Source: Massilia sp. NR 4-1
Lineage (GTDB): Bacteria > Pseudomonadota > Gammaproteobacteria > Burkholderiales > Burkholderiaceae_D
DNA: 64,000 nucleotides
Direction: 5' to 3'
NCBI RefSeq assembly: GCF_001191005.1
Contig: NZ_CP012201.1
Coordinates: 3,410,001-3,474,000 of the forward strand
In this document: one piece after another, positions 10,232-18,862 of the stretch
Position numbering within the stretch: position 1 is the first letter of the stretch
Layout: every line of letters starts with the position of its first letter
Program-made: the position numbers and the translations under genes
Notes under the pieces: generated by a model
Seen by the model: the letters and a program-made list of their open reading frames with translations, nothing else
The model's database searches: none
What the model was told of the DNA's origin: nothing

Positions 10232-11449
10232 ATGGCAAGGAATGCGGGCAACCAGATCAAGGAATCGGTCTTCGCCTGGGAGGGCAAGGACAAGAGCGGC
10301 AAGACCGTGCGCGGCGAGCTGCGCGCCGGCGGCGAGGCGGTGGTCAACGTCACCCTGCGGCGCCAGGGCATCGTCGTCACCAAGGTCAAGAAAAAAGTCT
10401 ACCGCTCCGGCAAGAAGGTCAGCGACAAGGACATCACCCTCTTCACGCGCCAGCTGGCAACCATGATGAAGGCCGGCGTGCCGCTGCTGCAATCGTTCGA
10501 CATCGTGGGCAAGGGCCACGCCAATCCTTCCGTGTCCAAGCTGGTGATGGATCTGCGCGCCGATATCGAGACCGGCACCAGCCTGAATCAGGCCTTCCGT
10601 AAATTCCCCCTGTACTTCGATCCGCTGTTCTGCAACCTGGTGGGCGCCGGCGAACAGGCCGGGATCCTGGAGGACTTGCTGACCCGGCTCGCCATCTACA
10701 AGGAAAAGACCCTGGCCATGAAGGCCAAGATCAAATCGGCCCTGATGTACCCGGTGTCGATCCTGGCGGTGGCCTTCATCGTCACCGCCGTCATCATGAT
10801 CTGGGTGGTGCCGGCCTTCAAGGAAGTGTTCAGCAGCTTCGGCGCCGACCTGCCCGCACCCACCGTATTCGTGATGACGGTGTCCGAATACTTCGTCAAA
10901 TACTGGTACGTCATTTTCGGCACCTTGTTCGGCGGCCTGTATTTCTTCTTCCAGTCCTGGCGCCGATCGGTCAAAATGCAGCAGGCGATGGACCGCTTCC
11001 TGCTCAAGATCCCCGTTTTCGGCGACGTGGTGCGCAAGGCGACCATCGCGCGCTGGACGCGCACCCTGGCCACCATGTTCGCCGCCGGCGTGCCGCTGGT
11101 GGAGGCGCTGGACTCGGTGGGCGGGGCTTCGGGCAACCATGTGTACCTGGAAGCGACGCGCCGCATCCAGAATGAAGTCAGCACCGGCACCAGCCTGACG
11201 GTGGCGATGCAGAATGCCGACGTCTTTCCGAACATGGTCACGCAGATGGTGGCCATCGGCGAGGAGTCCGGCGCGCTGGACGCCATGCTGGGCAAGGTGG
11301 CCGACTTCTACGAGGAGGAAGTGGACGAGGCGGTGGCCTCGCTGTCCAGCCTGATGGAGCCGATGATCATGGTGATCCTCGGCGTATTGATCGGCGGCCT
11401 GGTGGTCGCCATGTATCTTCCGATCTTCAAGCTCGGCTCAGTAGTGTAA
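10232..11449 (+). CDS. pilC: Type IV pilus inner-membrane platform protein
   Basis: This 405-residue polytopic protein is the platform that links the PilB/PilT motors to the pilus base. Two GspF repeats are visible: FTRQLATMMKAGVPLLQSFD with its MWVVPAF-like helix, and WTRTLATMFAAGVPLVEALD. The protein ends in a hydrophobic helix (IMVILGVLIGGLVVAMYLP). The ATG at 10232 is chosen because GGGAGGG lies about 10 bases upstream; the frame is open further 5' but that part overlaps pilB in another frame. pilD follows after 27 bases. Confidence 0.97.
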   Translation: MARNAGNQIKESVFAWEGKDKSGKTVRGELRAGGEAVVNVTLRRQGIVVTKVKKKVYRSGKKVSDKDITLFTRQLATMMKAGVPLLQSFDIVGKGHANPSVSKLVMDLRADIETGTSLNQAFRKFPLYFDPLFCNLVGAGEQAGILEDLLTRLAIYKEKTLAMKAKIKSALMYPVSILAVAFIVTAVIMIWVVPAFKEVFSSFGADLPAPTVFVMTVSEYFVKYWYVIFGTLFGGLYFFFQSWRRSVKMQQAMDRFLLKIPVFGDVVRKATIARWTRTLATMFAAGVPLVEALDSVGGASGNHVYLEATRRIQNEVSTGTSLTVAMQNADVFPNMVTQMVAIGEESGALDAMLGKVADFYEEEVDEAVASLSSLMEPMIMVILGVLIGGLVVAMYLPIFKLGSVV

Positions 11450-11476
11450 AAATACAAAACGAAAGAAAGCGTATCG

Positions 11477-12346
11477 ATGCCTGAATACCTCATGCTGTTT
11501 TCGCCGCCCGGCACGCCGGGCGCCGCCATCATCGCCGGCATTTTCGGCCTGATGATAGGCAGTTTCCTGAACGTGGTGATCTACCGCCTGCCGAAGATGA
11601 TGCAGCGCGAGTCGGACAATTATGTGGCAGCCGAATCGGGCAAGCAGCTGCCGCATACCGACCGCTTCAACCTGATGGTGCCGCGTTCGGCCTGCCCGCA
11701 CTGCGGCCACCAGGTGACGGCACTGGAAAACGTCCCCGTGTTCAGCTGGCTGGCCCTGCGCGGCAAATGCAGCGGCTGCAAGAACCCGATCTCGGCGCGC
11801 TATCCGCTGATCGAGGCCTTGACCGCCCTGCTGTCGGCGGGCCTGGTGTGGCAATTCGGCAGCGGCTATATGGGCCTGGCCACCCTGGTCTTCGCCTGGA
11901 TGCTGATCGCCATGACCTTCATCGACGCCGATACCCAGCTGCTGCCGGACGACCTGACCTACCCGCTGCTGTGGGCCGGCCTGCTGGTGAACCTGAACGG
12001 CACCTTCGTGCCGCTGCGCGATGCCGTGATCGGCGCCGCCGCCGGCTATCTGGCGCTATGGAGCATCTTCTGGCTCTTCAAGCTGGCGACGGGCAAGGAG
12101 GGAATGGGGTATGGTGACTTCAAGCTGCTGGCGGCGCTGGGCGCCTGGCTGGGCTGGGCCATGCTGCCATCGATCATCCTGCTGTCCTCGGTGGTGGGCG
12201 CGGTGGTCGGCATCTGCCTGATCGTCTTTGCGCGGCACGGCCGCAACAACCCGATTCCCTTTGGTCCTTATCTGGCGGCGGCCGGCATGATCGCGCTGAT
12301 CTTCGGCGCACCGATCAGCCGTTTCACCAGCAGCCTGGCGGGCTAA
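11477..12346 (+). CDS. pilD: Prepilin peptidase / N-methyltransferase
   Basis: This bifunctional membrane enzyme cleaves type IV prepilins and methylates the new N-terminus. It has 289 residues. The cytoplasmic zinc-binding loop carries two CxxC pairs (C73/C76 and C98/C101) that go with the methyltransferase half. The aspartyl protease residues are visible in FIDADTQLLPDDLTYP and GMGYGDFKL. About eight membrane helices are predicted by eye. It is the third gene of pilBCD and is followed 30 bases later by coaE, the usual betaproteobacterial order. Confidence 0.97.
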   Translation: MPEYLMLFSPPGTPGAAIIAGIFGLMIGSFLNVVIYRLPKMMQRESDNYVAAESGKQLPHTDRFNLMVPRSACPHCGHQVTALENVPVFSWLALRGKCSGCKNPISARYPLIEALTALLSAGLVWQFGSGYMGLATLVFAWMLIAMTFIDADTQLLPDDLTYPLLWAGLLVNLNGTFVPLRDAVIGAAAGYLALWSIFWLFKLATGKEGMGYGDFKLLAALGAWLGWAMLPSIILLSSVVGAVVGICLIVFARHGRNNPIPFGPYLAAAGMIALIFGAPISRFTSSLAG

Positions 12347-12376
12347 GGCCGGCCACATCGAGGAAAACATCGAAGC

Positions 12377-13027
12377 ATGCAGCACAAGCCAGTTAATAAA
12401 AAATTCACTATCGGCCTGACCGGCGGCATCGGCAGCGGCAAAAGCCTGGTGGCCGATATGTTCGCCGCGCGCGGCGCCAGCATCGTCGACACCGACCAGA
12501 TCGCCCACAGCCTGACCGGCCCGCACGGCGCCGCCATGCCGGCCCTGCTGGCCGCATTCGGCCCCGGGTTCGCCGACGCCAGCGGCGCCATGGACCGCGC
12601 GCGCATGCGCGCCCTGGTCTTCAGCGACCCGCAGGCCAAGCAACGCCTGGAAGCCATCCTGCATCCGCGCATCCGCGAAGCCACCATGGCCGCCGCCGCC
12701 ATGGCCGAAGGCGATTACGTGTTGCTGGCCGTGCCGCTGCTGGTGGAATCGGACAATTGGAAGGAGCGCGTGGACCGCGTGCTGGTGGTCGACTGCCCGG
12801 AGGAGGTGCAGCTGGCGCGCGTGATGGCCCGCAACGGCCTGGCCGAAGCGCAGGTGCGCGCCATCATGGCGAACCAGGCCAGCCGCCAGCAAAGGCTGGA
12901 GGCGGCGGACGACATCGTCGACAACAGCGGCGAAATTGCTGCACTGGAAGCACAAATTGCGCGTTTACACGATTTATACCTGGCATTTTCCGTAAGAACG
13001 ATAACAATACCTTCGCAACGTTTGTAA
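12377..13027 (+). CDS. coaE: Dephospho-CoA kinase
   Basis: It phosphorylates the ribose 3'-OH of dephospho-CoA in the last step of CoA synthesis. The 216 residues include the P-loop GLTGGIGSGKS (about 13-23), the DTDQIAH motif, the LHPRIRE segment and VPLLVES, all typical of CoaE. The length fits the family (about 200). It sits between pilD and zapD in the conserved pilD-coaE-zapD-yacG order and is probably co-transcribed with them. Confidence 0.96.
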   Translation: MQHKPVNKKFTIGLTGGIGSGKSLVADMFAARGASIVDTDQIAHSLTGPHGAAMPALLAAFGPGFADASGAMDRARMRALVFSDPQAKQRLEAILHPRIREATMAAAAMAEGDYVLLAVPLLVESDNWKERVDRVLVVDCPEEVQLARVMARNGLAEAQVRAIMANQASRQQRLEAADDIVDNSGEIAALEAQIARLHDLYLAFSVRTITIPSQRL

Positions 13028-13091
13028 TTTTGCCTCGCATGGTTCAGAATCACGGGAATTGTTACCAGCCCACCAATAAAGGGATGTTATT

Positions 13092-13847
13092 TTGATCGTC
13101 TACGAATATCCTTTCAACGAGCGCATACGCACGTTGTTGCGGCTGGAAGATTTGTACGAAAAATTTAAGTTCTTTGTGCAGCAAGAGCATCCGATGCAGC
13201 ACCACGTTGCCCTGGCAACGATCTTCGACATGCTGGAAGTGGCCGGCCGCGCCGACCTGAAGTCCGATCTGCTGCAGGAACTGGAGCGCCAGCGCCAAAG
13301 CCTGCTGGGCTACCGCTCCAACCCGAATGTGCAAGCCGACATGCTGGACGCCATCCTCAACGAACTCGATGCCGTGAGCACCGCCCTGGTCGCGGCGCAA
13401 GGCAAGACCGGCCAGAATGTGCGCGACAATGAGTGGCTGATGAGTATCCGCGGCCGCACCATCATCCCTGGCGGCGCCTGCGAATTCGACCTGCCCTCCT
13501 ATTACGCCTGGCAGAAACGCTCGGCCGAGCAGCGCTTCAACGATATCGTCGGCTGGTTCACGCCGCTGGCGCCGCTGTTCGACGCGCTGGCCCTGGTGCT
13601 GCGCCTGCTGCGCGATTCCGGCGCGCCGGTCAAGATGATCGCCAACACCGGCAGCTACCAGCAGATGTTGCAGGGGAAGGTGTACCAGATGCTGCGCCTG
13701 AATGTGGACGAGGCGCTGGGCGCGATTCCAGAAATCTCGGCCAACAAATATATGCTGTGGGTGCGCTTCACTTCCCAGGGCGGCGACCTGAAACCGAAGC
13801 CGCTGGAAGAAGACGTGCCCTTCGAGCTCACGCTCTGTAATTTTTAA
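13092..13847 (+). CDS. zapD: Cell division protein ZapD
   Basis: ZapD (YacF) binds and bundles FtsZ filaments. The protein is 251 residues, all-helical in its N-terminal half (YEYPFNERIRTLLRLEDLYEKF is the hallmark start) with a beta domain ending PFELTLCNF. Translation must begin at the TTG at 13092, since the nearest upstream ATG (13084) is immediately followed by a stop in its frame; an AAAGGGA ribosome site lies about 8 bases before the TTG. It is located between coaE and yacG as in many proteobacteria, and the FtsZ partner is encoded in this window. Confidence 0.95.
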   Translation: MIVYEYPFNERIRTLLRLEDLYEKFKFFVQQEHPMQHHVALATIFDMLEVAGRADLKSDLLQELERQRQSLLGYRSNPNVQADMLDAILNELDAVSTALVAAQGKTGQNVRDNEWLMSIRGRTIIPGGACEFDLPSYYAWQKRSAEQRFNDIVGWFTPLAPLFDALALVLRLLRDSGAPVKMIANTGSYQQMLQGKVYQMLRLNVDEALGAIPEISANKYMLWVRFTSQGGDLKPKPLEEDVPFELTLCNF

Positions 13848-13859
13848 CGATTTAGCAAG

Positions 13860-14045
13860 ATGCCTACCGTTGTCGACTGCCCTACCTGCTCCAAGAAAGT
13901 GGAGTGGAGCGAAAAGAATAAATACCGCCCCTTCTGCTCCGAGCGCTGCAAGCAGATCGATCTGGGCGCCTGGGCCGAGGAAAAATACACCATCCCCGGC
14001 GCCGCCCCCACCGATCCGCTCGATGACGAGCTGAAATCCGAGTAA
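13860..14045 (+). CDS. yacG: DNA gyrase inhibitor / zinc-finger protein YacG
   Basis: This 61-residue protein has the four zinc-ligand cysteines of YacG: C7 and C10 (CPTC), then C26 and C30 (FCSERCKQ), followed by the conserved IDLGAWAEEKY. YacG binds GyrB and blocks DNA binding in E. coli. It starts 12 bases after zapD, so it is in the same operon, and it is convergent with mutT. Confidence 0.93.
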   Translation: MPTVVDCPTCSKKVEWSEKNKYRPFCSERCKQIDLGAWAEEKYTIPGAAPTDPLDDELKSE

Positions 14046-14150
14046 GGCCCTTTCCGCGCCCATCCCGCCAAGCCGTCGCCGGCAGGCGCCATTGCGCCCG
14101 GCTGGCGCGGACAGTGCGATGAACGCCGCCCGCTCTTCTTAAGCCACGTC

Positions 14151-14555
14151 TTAGTAGCGCACCCGGTCCAGCCACTCCAGCAAAGGAATCGTGGCTGGCA
14201 GCAGCGGCTCCACGCCCACCGCGCCTTGCCAGGCGAAGGCCTGGCCTTCCAGGCTTTGCGGCTCGCCGCGCCATTCGCGGCTGATGAAGAAGTGCAGGCG
14301 CACATGGGCGTGTTCATACACGTGCTCGACACCGCACCACTCTTCGGCGCTGATCACCTCGATGCCCAGCTCTTCGACGAATTCGCGCTGCAAGGCCTGG
14401 AAAATGGTTTCGCCGGGATCGACTTTCCCGCCGGGGAATTCCCAATAACCCGCATACGGCTTACCTTCCGGGCGCTGGCCCAGCAGCACGTCGCCATTGG
14501 CTTGCATCAGGATGCCGACGGCAACGTCGACCGGGCGTTTCTGTGTTTCTGTCAT
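14151..14555 (-). CDS. mutT: MutT-type Nudix hydrolase (8-oxo-dGTP diphosphatase)
   Basis: It removes 8-oxo-dGTP from the nucleotide pool to prevent A:T to C:G transversions. The 134-residue protein contains a complete Nudix box (G-x5-E-x7-R-E-x2-E-E-x-G, beginning GGKVDPGET) and the upstream GYWEFPGG typical of MutT. It overlaps the end of the preceding ATPase gene by 4 bases (ATGA), so the two are translationally coupled. Some relatives are fused to a thiamine-phosphate synthase domain; this one is not. Confidence 0.92.
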   Translation of the reverse strand: MTETQKRPVDVAVGILMQANGDVLLGQRPEGKPYAGYWEFPGGKVDPGETIFQALQREFVEELGIEVISAEEWCGVEHVYEHAHVRLHFFISREWRGEPQSLEGQAFAWQGAVGVEPLLPATIPLLEWLDRVRY

Positions 14556-15433
14556 TCTCTACTCATGGATAACTTGCCCGCATAATCGCGGGCGAACTGC
14601 CAGGCCACGCGTCCCGAACGGGAGCCGCGCTGCAAGGCCCAACGCAGGGCATCGGCGCGCGCCGCTGCCACCTGTTCGGCCGTGCAACCGAAGGAGGCCA
14701 GCCAATGGGCCACGATGTCCAGGTAATCGTCTTGCTTGAAGGGATAGAAGGAGAGCCACAAGCCGAAGCGCTCGGACAAGGAGATCTTCTCCTCCACCGT
14801 TTCGCCCGGATGCAGATCGCCGTTCTCGTCGGAGCGGTAGCTATTGTTCTCGGACATACGCTCCGGCATCAGGTGGCGCCGGTTCGAGGTGGCATAAATC
14901 AGCACATTCTCCGATTGGGCCGAAACCGAACCGTCCAGCGCCACCTTCAGCGCCTTGTAGCCGCCCTCGCCCTCTTCAAACGACAAGTCGTCGCAAAAGA
15001 CCACGAAGCGTTCCGGCCGTCCCGCCACCAGCTCGGTGATGTCCGGCAGGTCGGCCAGATCGGCCTTATCGACCTCGATCAGGCGCAGACCCTGGTCCGC
15101 GAACTGGTTCAGGCAAGCCTTGATCAGCGAGGACTTGCCGGTGCCGCGCGCGCCCGTCAGCAGCACATTATTGGCCGGCAGCCCGGCCACGAACTGGCGC
15201 GTGTTCTGCTCGATCTGCTGCTTTTGCGTGCCGATATTGTGCAGATCGTCCAAGGCGATGCGGGCCGGATGGCCCACGGCCTGCAGCCAGCCCATGCCGT
15301 CGCGCCGCTTGCGCCAGCGGAAGGCCTGGGCCGCCTGCCAGTCCGGCGCCGGCGGCGCGGGCGGCAGCAAGGCCTCCACGCGCGCCAGCACCGCTTCGGC
15401 GCGCGCCAGGAACAGTTCGAGGCTGGCCGTCAT
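14552..15433 (-). CDS. DUF815-family AAA ATPase
   Basis: This 293-residue cytoplasmic P-loop protein shows Walker A GARGTGKSS (about 95-103), a Walker B-like FVVFCDDLSF and the arginine-rich AAA stretch IYATSNRRHLMPERM. It is the ATP-binding protein found between argJ and mutT in many betaproteobacteria (E. coli has no close counterpart). The biochemical role is not known. It overlaps mutT by 4 bases and starts 3 bases after argJ, so argJ, this gene and mutT form one operon. Confidence 0.88.
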   Translation of the reverse strand: MTASLELFLARAEAVLARVEALLPPAPPAPDWQAAQAFRWRKRRDGMGWLQAVGHPARIALDDLHNIGTQKQQIEQNTRQFVAGLPANNVLLTGARGTGKSSLIKACLNQFADQGLRLIEVDKADLADLPDITELVAGRPERFVVFCDDLSFEEGEGGYKALKVALDGSVSAQSENVLIYATSNRRHLMPERMSENNSYRSDENGDLHPGETVEEKISLSERFGLWLSFYPFKQDDYLDIVAHWLASFGCTAEQVAAARADALRWALQRGSRSGRVAWQFARDYAGKLSMSRE

Positions 15434-15436
15434 CGC

Positions 15437-16675
15437 TCAGGAACGATAGTCGGCGTTGATCGACACATAGTCGTGCGACAGGTCGCAGGTGTAGACGGTG
15501 GATGCCGCCGCGCCGCGCGCCAGCTTGACGCGTACCGTGATTTCGCTCTGCTTCATCACGCGCTGGCCGTCTTCTTCCTTGTAGTCGGGATTGCGGCCGC
15601 CGTTCTTGGCCACCCACACATCGTCCAGGTACAGATTGATCTTGCTGACGTCCAGGTCGTCCACGCCGGCATAGCCGATGGCGGCCAGGATGCGGCCCAG
15701 GTTCGGGTCGGAGGCGAAGAAGGCGGTTTTCACCAGCGGCGAGTGGGCGATCGAGTAAGCGATCTTGCGGCACTCTTCCATGCTGGCGCCGTCTTCCACG
15801 GTGATCGAGATGAACTTGGTCGCGCCTTCGCCGTCGCGGATGATGGACTGGGCCAGGAACACCGACAGCTCGGTCACGGCCGCCGCCAGCGCCTTGTATT
15901 CAGGGCTGTCGACCGAGTTCACTTCCAGCGTGCCGGCGCCGGTGGCGATCAGCATGAAGGAATCGTTGGTCGAGGTGTCGCCGTCGATGGTGATGCAGTT
16001 GAAGGATTGGTCGGCCGCTTCTTTCACCAGCACGTCCAGCACCGGCTGCGCCACTTTGGCGTCGAAGGCCAGGTAGCCCAGCATGGTCGCCATATTCGGC
16101 TTGATCATGCCGGCGCCCTTGCTGATGCCGGTCAGCGTGACCTGGTGGCCGGCGATGTCCACCGTGCGCGAGCCGGCTTTCGGCTGGGTGTCCGTGGTCA
16201 TGATGGCTTCGGCCGCGTTGAACCAGTTGTCCGGCTTCAGGTTGGCCACGGCGGCCGGCAGGCCGGCCTTGATCTTCTCGACCGGCAGCGGCTCCAGGAT
16301 CACGCCGGTGGAGAACGGCAGGATCTGCTGCGGCGCGCAGCCCAGCTCGGCCGCCAGCGCGGCGCAGGTGGCCTGGGCGCGGGCCAGGCCCTCTTCGCCG
16401 GTGCCGGCGTTGGCGTTACCGGTATTCACCACCAGGGCGCGGATAGCCGCGCCGCCCGCTTTCACGGCCGCCAGATTGTCCTTGGAAATCTGCACCGGGG
16501 CGGCGCAGAAACGGTTCAGGGTGAACACGCCGGACACGGTGGCGCCCTCGGCCAATTTCATGACCAGCACATCCTTGCGGTTCGGTTTCTTGATGCCCGC
16601 CTCGGCGTAGCCGATTTCAATACCGGCAACAGGTTTCAGGTCGGCAGCGACGGGGATGGGGGAATTGACGGCCAT
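15437..16675 (-). CDS. argJ: Bifunctional glutamate N-acetyltransferase / ornithine acetyltransferase
   Basis: ArgJ recycles the acetyl group from N-acetylornithine to glutamate in the arginine pathway. The 412 residues contain the self-cleavage site in KPNMATMLGY (between Ala and Thr, giving alpha and beta subunits) and the conserved GISKGAGMI and NCITIDGDTSTND. The length fits the family. It is the first gene of the argJ-ATPase-mutT operon and has a 369-base region upstream shared with a divergent porin gene. Confidence 0.96.
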   Translation of the reverse strand: MAVNSPIPVAADLKPVAGIEIGYAEAGIKKPNRKDVLVMKLAEGATVSGVFTLNRFCAAPVQISKDNLAAVKAGGAAIRALVVNTGNANAGTGEEGLARAQATCAALAAELGCAPQQILPFSTGVILEPLPVEKIKAGLPAAVANLKPDNWFNAAEAIMTTDTQPKAGSRTVDIAGHQVTLTGISKGAGMIKPNMATMLGYLAFDAKVAQPVLDVLVKEAADQSFNCITIDGDTSTNDSFMLIATGAGTLEVNSVDSPEYKALAAAVTELSVFLAQSIIRDGEGATKFISITVEDGASMEECRKIAYSIAHSPLVKTAFFASDPNLGRILAAIGYAGVDDLDVSKINLYLDDVWVAKNGGRNPDYKEEDGQRVMKQSEITVRVKLARGAAASTVYTCDLSHDYVSINADYRS

Positions 16676-17044
16676 AGCTCTCTCTAGCGGAAAAGGAGAT
16701 AAAAGAAGCCGTTATTGTAATCCCTGATGGGCGCTGCTCTTCTGAAACTCTCAGTCACTTTACAAGCTTGCTTGTTGGCGAAGTGTCACAAATGGCAAGC
16801 TTGATACCTTATCCATGAGGCAGACATAAACGCTGTCGAAAATTCAAGAGAAATGCCACAAATACGACAAAAAACTAGAGTCTAGCCACTATTCCATAAA
16901 TTCCGTTTCGTGCTCCATGGAAATTGTTTTAAGGTGTCAAGCGCACACAAAAGCCACTTGCAGCGGCCGCACAAGCTTCGCGGCCCAGTTCGGCGGAGTA
17001 ATCCTCCCAGCCACCAAAACAATAAACCTATTGGATCTCAAGAG
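16676..17044. other. Intergenic region between argJ and the porin/PstS-like operon
   Basis: This 369-base gap separates two divergent genes and must hold both promoters. It is less GC-rich than its surroundings from 16740 to 16910. It contains two CAAGCTTG boxes 33 bases apart (16763-16770 and 16796-16803), an incomplete third one (CAAGCTT near 16973), and AT-rich tracts. No gene or terminator is seen. Confidence 0.6.
16763..16803. promoter_or_regulatory. Paired CAAGCTTG boxes (candidate operator)
   Basis: CAAGCTTGC (16763-16771) and GCAAGCTTG (16795-16803) form a perfect 9-base inverted repeat with a 23-base spacer. Each core is itself palindromic. The 33-base separation of the cores is close to three helical turns, as expected for a protein binding both sites on one face. 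The site lies about 240 bases upstream of the porin gene. Confidence 0.35.
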
Positions 17045-18259
17045 ATGAAAAAACAACTTTTAGTAGCATCCGTTCTGGCCGCCGTTGGCCTGATGCAAGC
17101 TCAAGCCGCCACCCTCGGCGACGATAAACTGAGCATCAGCGGCTTCGGCACCCTCGGCGTCGCCAAAAGCAATACCGACGATGCCCAATTTGCCCGCTAC
17201 AACCAGGCTGTGGGCGTGGCCGACTCGCCGCGCATCGGCCTCGATTCCAACCTGGGCCTGCAAGCGAGCTACCAGTTCAGCGACCAGCTGTCGGGCACGG
17301 TGCAGGTACTGACCCGCAAGAACACCAGCCCGCAGTTCACCACCGACCTGACCTGGGCCTTCCTGAAATACAAGATCAATGACGAGACCTCGGTACGCCT
17401 GGGCCGCGTGGTGCTGCCGGCCTTCCTGATCTCCGACTACCAGAACGTGGGCTACGCCAACACCATGATGCGTCCGCCGATCGAGATGTACGGCCAGGCG
17501 CCGATCGAGAACGTGGACGGCGTCGACGTCAACTGGCAGCATGGCTTCGGCGACACCAATGTGACGGTGCAAGCCTTCGTCGGCAAGAGCCGCGGCAAGC
17601 TGTTCATCCCGACCGGCGGCGGCATCGTCGCCAAGCACCAGTCGCCGGCGGCCGGCTTCTCCATCAGCGCCGAACGCGGCCCCTTCACCGTGCGCTTCGG
17701 CCACGTGCAAGGCAAGATCCAGAGCGACGGCATCGTCCCGATCAACACCCTGACCAGCACCCTGAGCGCCATCGGCTTCACGCAACTGGCCGACGACCTG
17801 ACCCTGAAAGAGCGCAAGCGCATCGCCTTCACCTCGCTCGGCCTGACCATGGACTGGAACAATATCGTGCTGCAGTCCGAGTACGCCCAGCGCCGCGCCA
17901 AGCAAGCCGTCTACATCCCCGACACCAACGCCTGGTACGTGATGGGCGGCTACCGCATCGGCAAAGTGCTGCCTTACTTCGCCCACGCCCAGTACAAGGA
18001 CGCCGGCTCCTCGGTCAACGTGCCGGCCGCGCTGGCCGCCGTGCCGCCGCTGAACGCCACCGTGCGCGGCCTGCTGCTGTCGCCGGAGCAGTCCTCCAAC
18101 CTGGTCGGCGTGCGCTGGGACTTCGCCAAATCGATGGCCCTGAAAGTGCAGGTGGACCGCGTCAAGCCGAAGACCAAGGGCGGTTCCCTGATCTTCACGC
18201 CAACCAGCTTCAAGGATAGCGTGACCGTGGTCGGCGCTGCCGTCGATTTCGTCTTCTAA
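17045..18259 (+). CDS. Outer-membrane porin-like beta-barrel protein
   Basis: The 404-residue product begins with a clear Sec signal peptide (MKKQLLVASVLAAVGLMQ, cleavage after AQA). It then shows alternating amphipathic beta strands (LSISGFGTLGVAKS, RIGLDSNLGLQASYQF, LGRVVLPAFLISDYQN) and ends in phenylalanine (VVGAAVDFVF), as expected for BAM-dependent barrels. The channel specificity is not evident. The ATG at 17045 is used because the signal peptide starts there. A PstS-like gene starts 10 bases after the stop, so the two are co-transcribed. Confidence 0.85.
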   Translation: MKKQLLVASVLAAVGLMQAQAATLGDDKLSISGFGTLGVAKSNTDDAQFARYNQAVGVADSPRIGLDSNLGLQASYQFSDQLSGTVQVLTRKNTSPQFTTDLTWAFLKYKINDETSVRLGRVVLPAFLISDYQNVGYANTMMRPPIEMYGQAPIENVDGVDVNWQHGFGDTNVTVQAFVGKSRGKLFIPTGGGIVAKHQSPAAGFSISAERGPFTVRFGHVQGKIQSDGIVPINTLTSTLSAIGFTQLADDLTLKERKRIAFTSLGLTMDWNNIVLQSEYAQRRAKQAVYIPDTNAWYVMGGYRIGKVLPYFAHAQYKDAGSSVNVPAALAAVPPLNATVRGLLLSPEQSSNLVGVRWDFAKSMALKVQVDRVKPKTKGGSLIFTPTSFKDSVTVVGAAVDFVF

Positions 18260-18269
18260 GGTGCTACCC

Positions 18270-18677
18270 ATGAAAAAACTGATGTCCTCGCTGATCCTGG
18301 CCGCGCTGGCCGCAGCCGCCGTTCCGGCCTCGGCCGAAATCGTGGTGATCGTCAACCCGAAGAATCCGGCCACGCGCATGTTCTCGGAACAAGCGTCCCA
18401 ATTCTTCCTCGGCAAATCGGCCATGTTCACGCCGATCGACCAGGCCGACGGCTCCCACATCCGCAACGAGTTCTACCAGAAGGTGGCGGACAAGGACGCG
18501 GCCCAGGTCAAAGCCCTGTGGTCCAAGCTGGTGTTCACCGGCAAAGGCACGCCGCCGAAAGAGTACAAATCCAACGCCGAAGTGAAAAAAGCCGTGGCCG
18601 ACGATCCCAAGGCCATCGGCTACATCGACAAATCGGCCGTGGACGACAGCGTCAAAGTCATCCTGACCCTGCCGTAA
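18270..18677 (+). CDS. Small PstS-like periplasmic protein
   Basis: This 135-residue exported protein has a Sec signal peptide (MKKLMSSLILAALAAAAVP, cleavage after ASA). It is a short version of the phosphate-binding (PBP-like) fold: IVVIVNPKNPATRMFSEQ, a phosphate-loop-like segment, LFFLGK-like QFFLGKSAMF, then ALWSKLVFTGKGTPP and IGYIDKSAVDDSVKVIL. Full PstS proteins are about 320 residues or more, so this is one lobe-like unit. The start is ATG 18270, not the GTG at 18261. It follows the porin by 10 bases and precedes a terminator. Binding of phosphate is a family inference only. Confidence 0.8.
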   Translation: MKKLMSSLILAALAAAAVPASAEIVVIVNPKNPATRMFSEQASQFFLGKSAMFTPIDQADGSHIRNEFYQKVADKDAAQVKALWSKLVFTGKGTPPKEYKSNAEVKKAVADDPKAIGYIDKSAVDDSVKVILTLP

Positions 18678-18701
18678 AGCGCAGTCGCCCCCGCAGCATC
18701 C

Positions 18702-18726
18702 AGCCCGGCCCCGCGCCGGGCTTTTT
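18702..18726 (+). terminator. Rho-independent terminator after the PstS-like gene
   Basis: AGCCCGG (18702-18708) pairs with CCGGGCT (18716-18722), and the hairpin is followed by a T run to 18726. It lies 24 bases after the stop codon and closes the porin/PstS-like operon. Confidence 0.85.
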
Positions 18727-18740
18727 GCATCCACAGCCCA

Positions 18741-18785
18741 GCCCGTGTCCGATTTTGGGGCCAGACCCCAAAATCGGACACGGGC
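18741..18785. repeat. Perfect 20-base palindrome (REP-like hairpin)
   Basis: Positions 18741-18760 and 18766-18785 are perfect reverse complements of 20 bases around a 5-base loop (CCAGA); the arm starts GCCCGTGTCCGATTTTGGGG. It lies between the terminator and the histidine-kinase gene. No second copy was noticed in this window. It resembles dispersed intergenic REP-type elements rather than a terminator, since no T run follows on either strand. Confidence 0.75.
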
Positions 18786-18862
18786 TCGGCGGTAGATTGG
18801 GGCGGTGGTGGAGTGGCTTGCTAAAAGGATACAATCCCGGGGTATCCAGATGAGGAGTGCCG

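Noticed and set aside
14705..16687. Open frame of 660 codons on the plus strand over the ATPase and argJ genes
   Set aside because: Antisense to two well-recognised genes; composition is typical of a shadow frame.
16763..16900. Possible Pho box upstream of the porin/PstS-like operon
   Set aside because: Only weak half-matches to CTGTCAT repeats were seen, so phosphate control is not supported by sequence.
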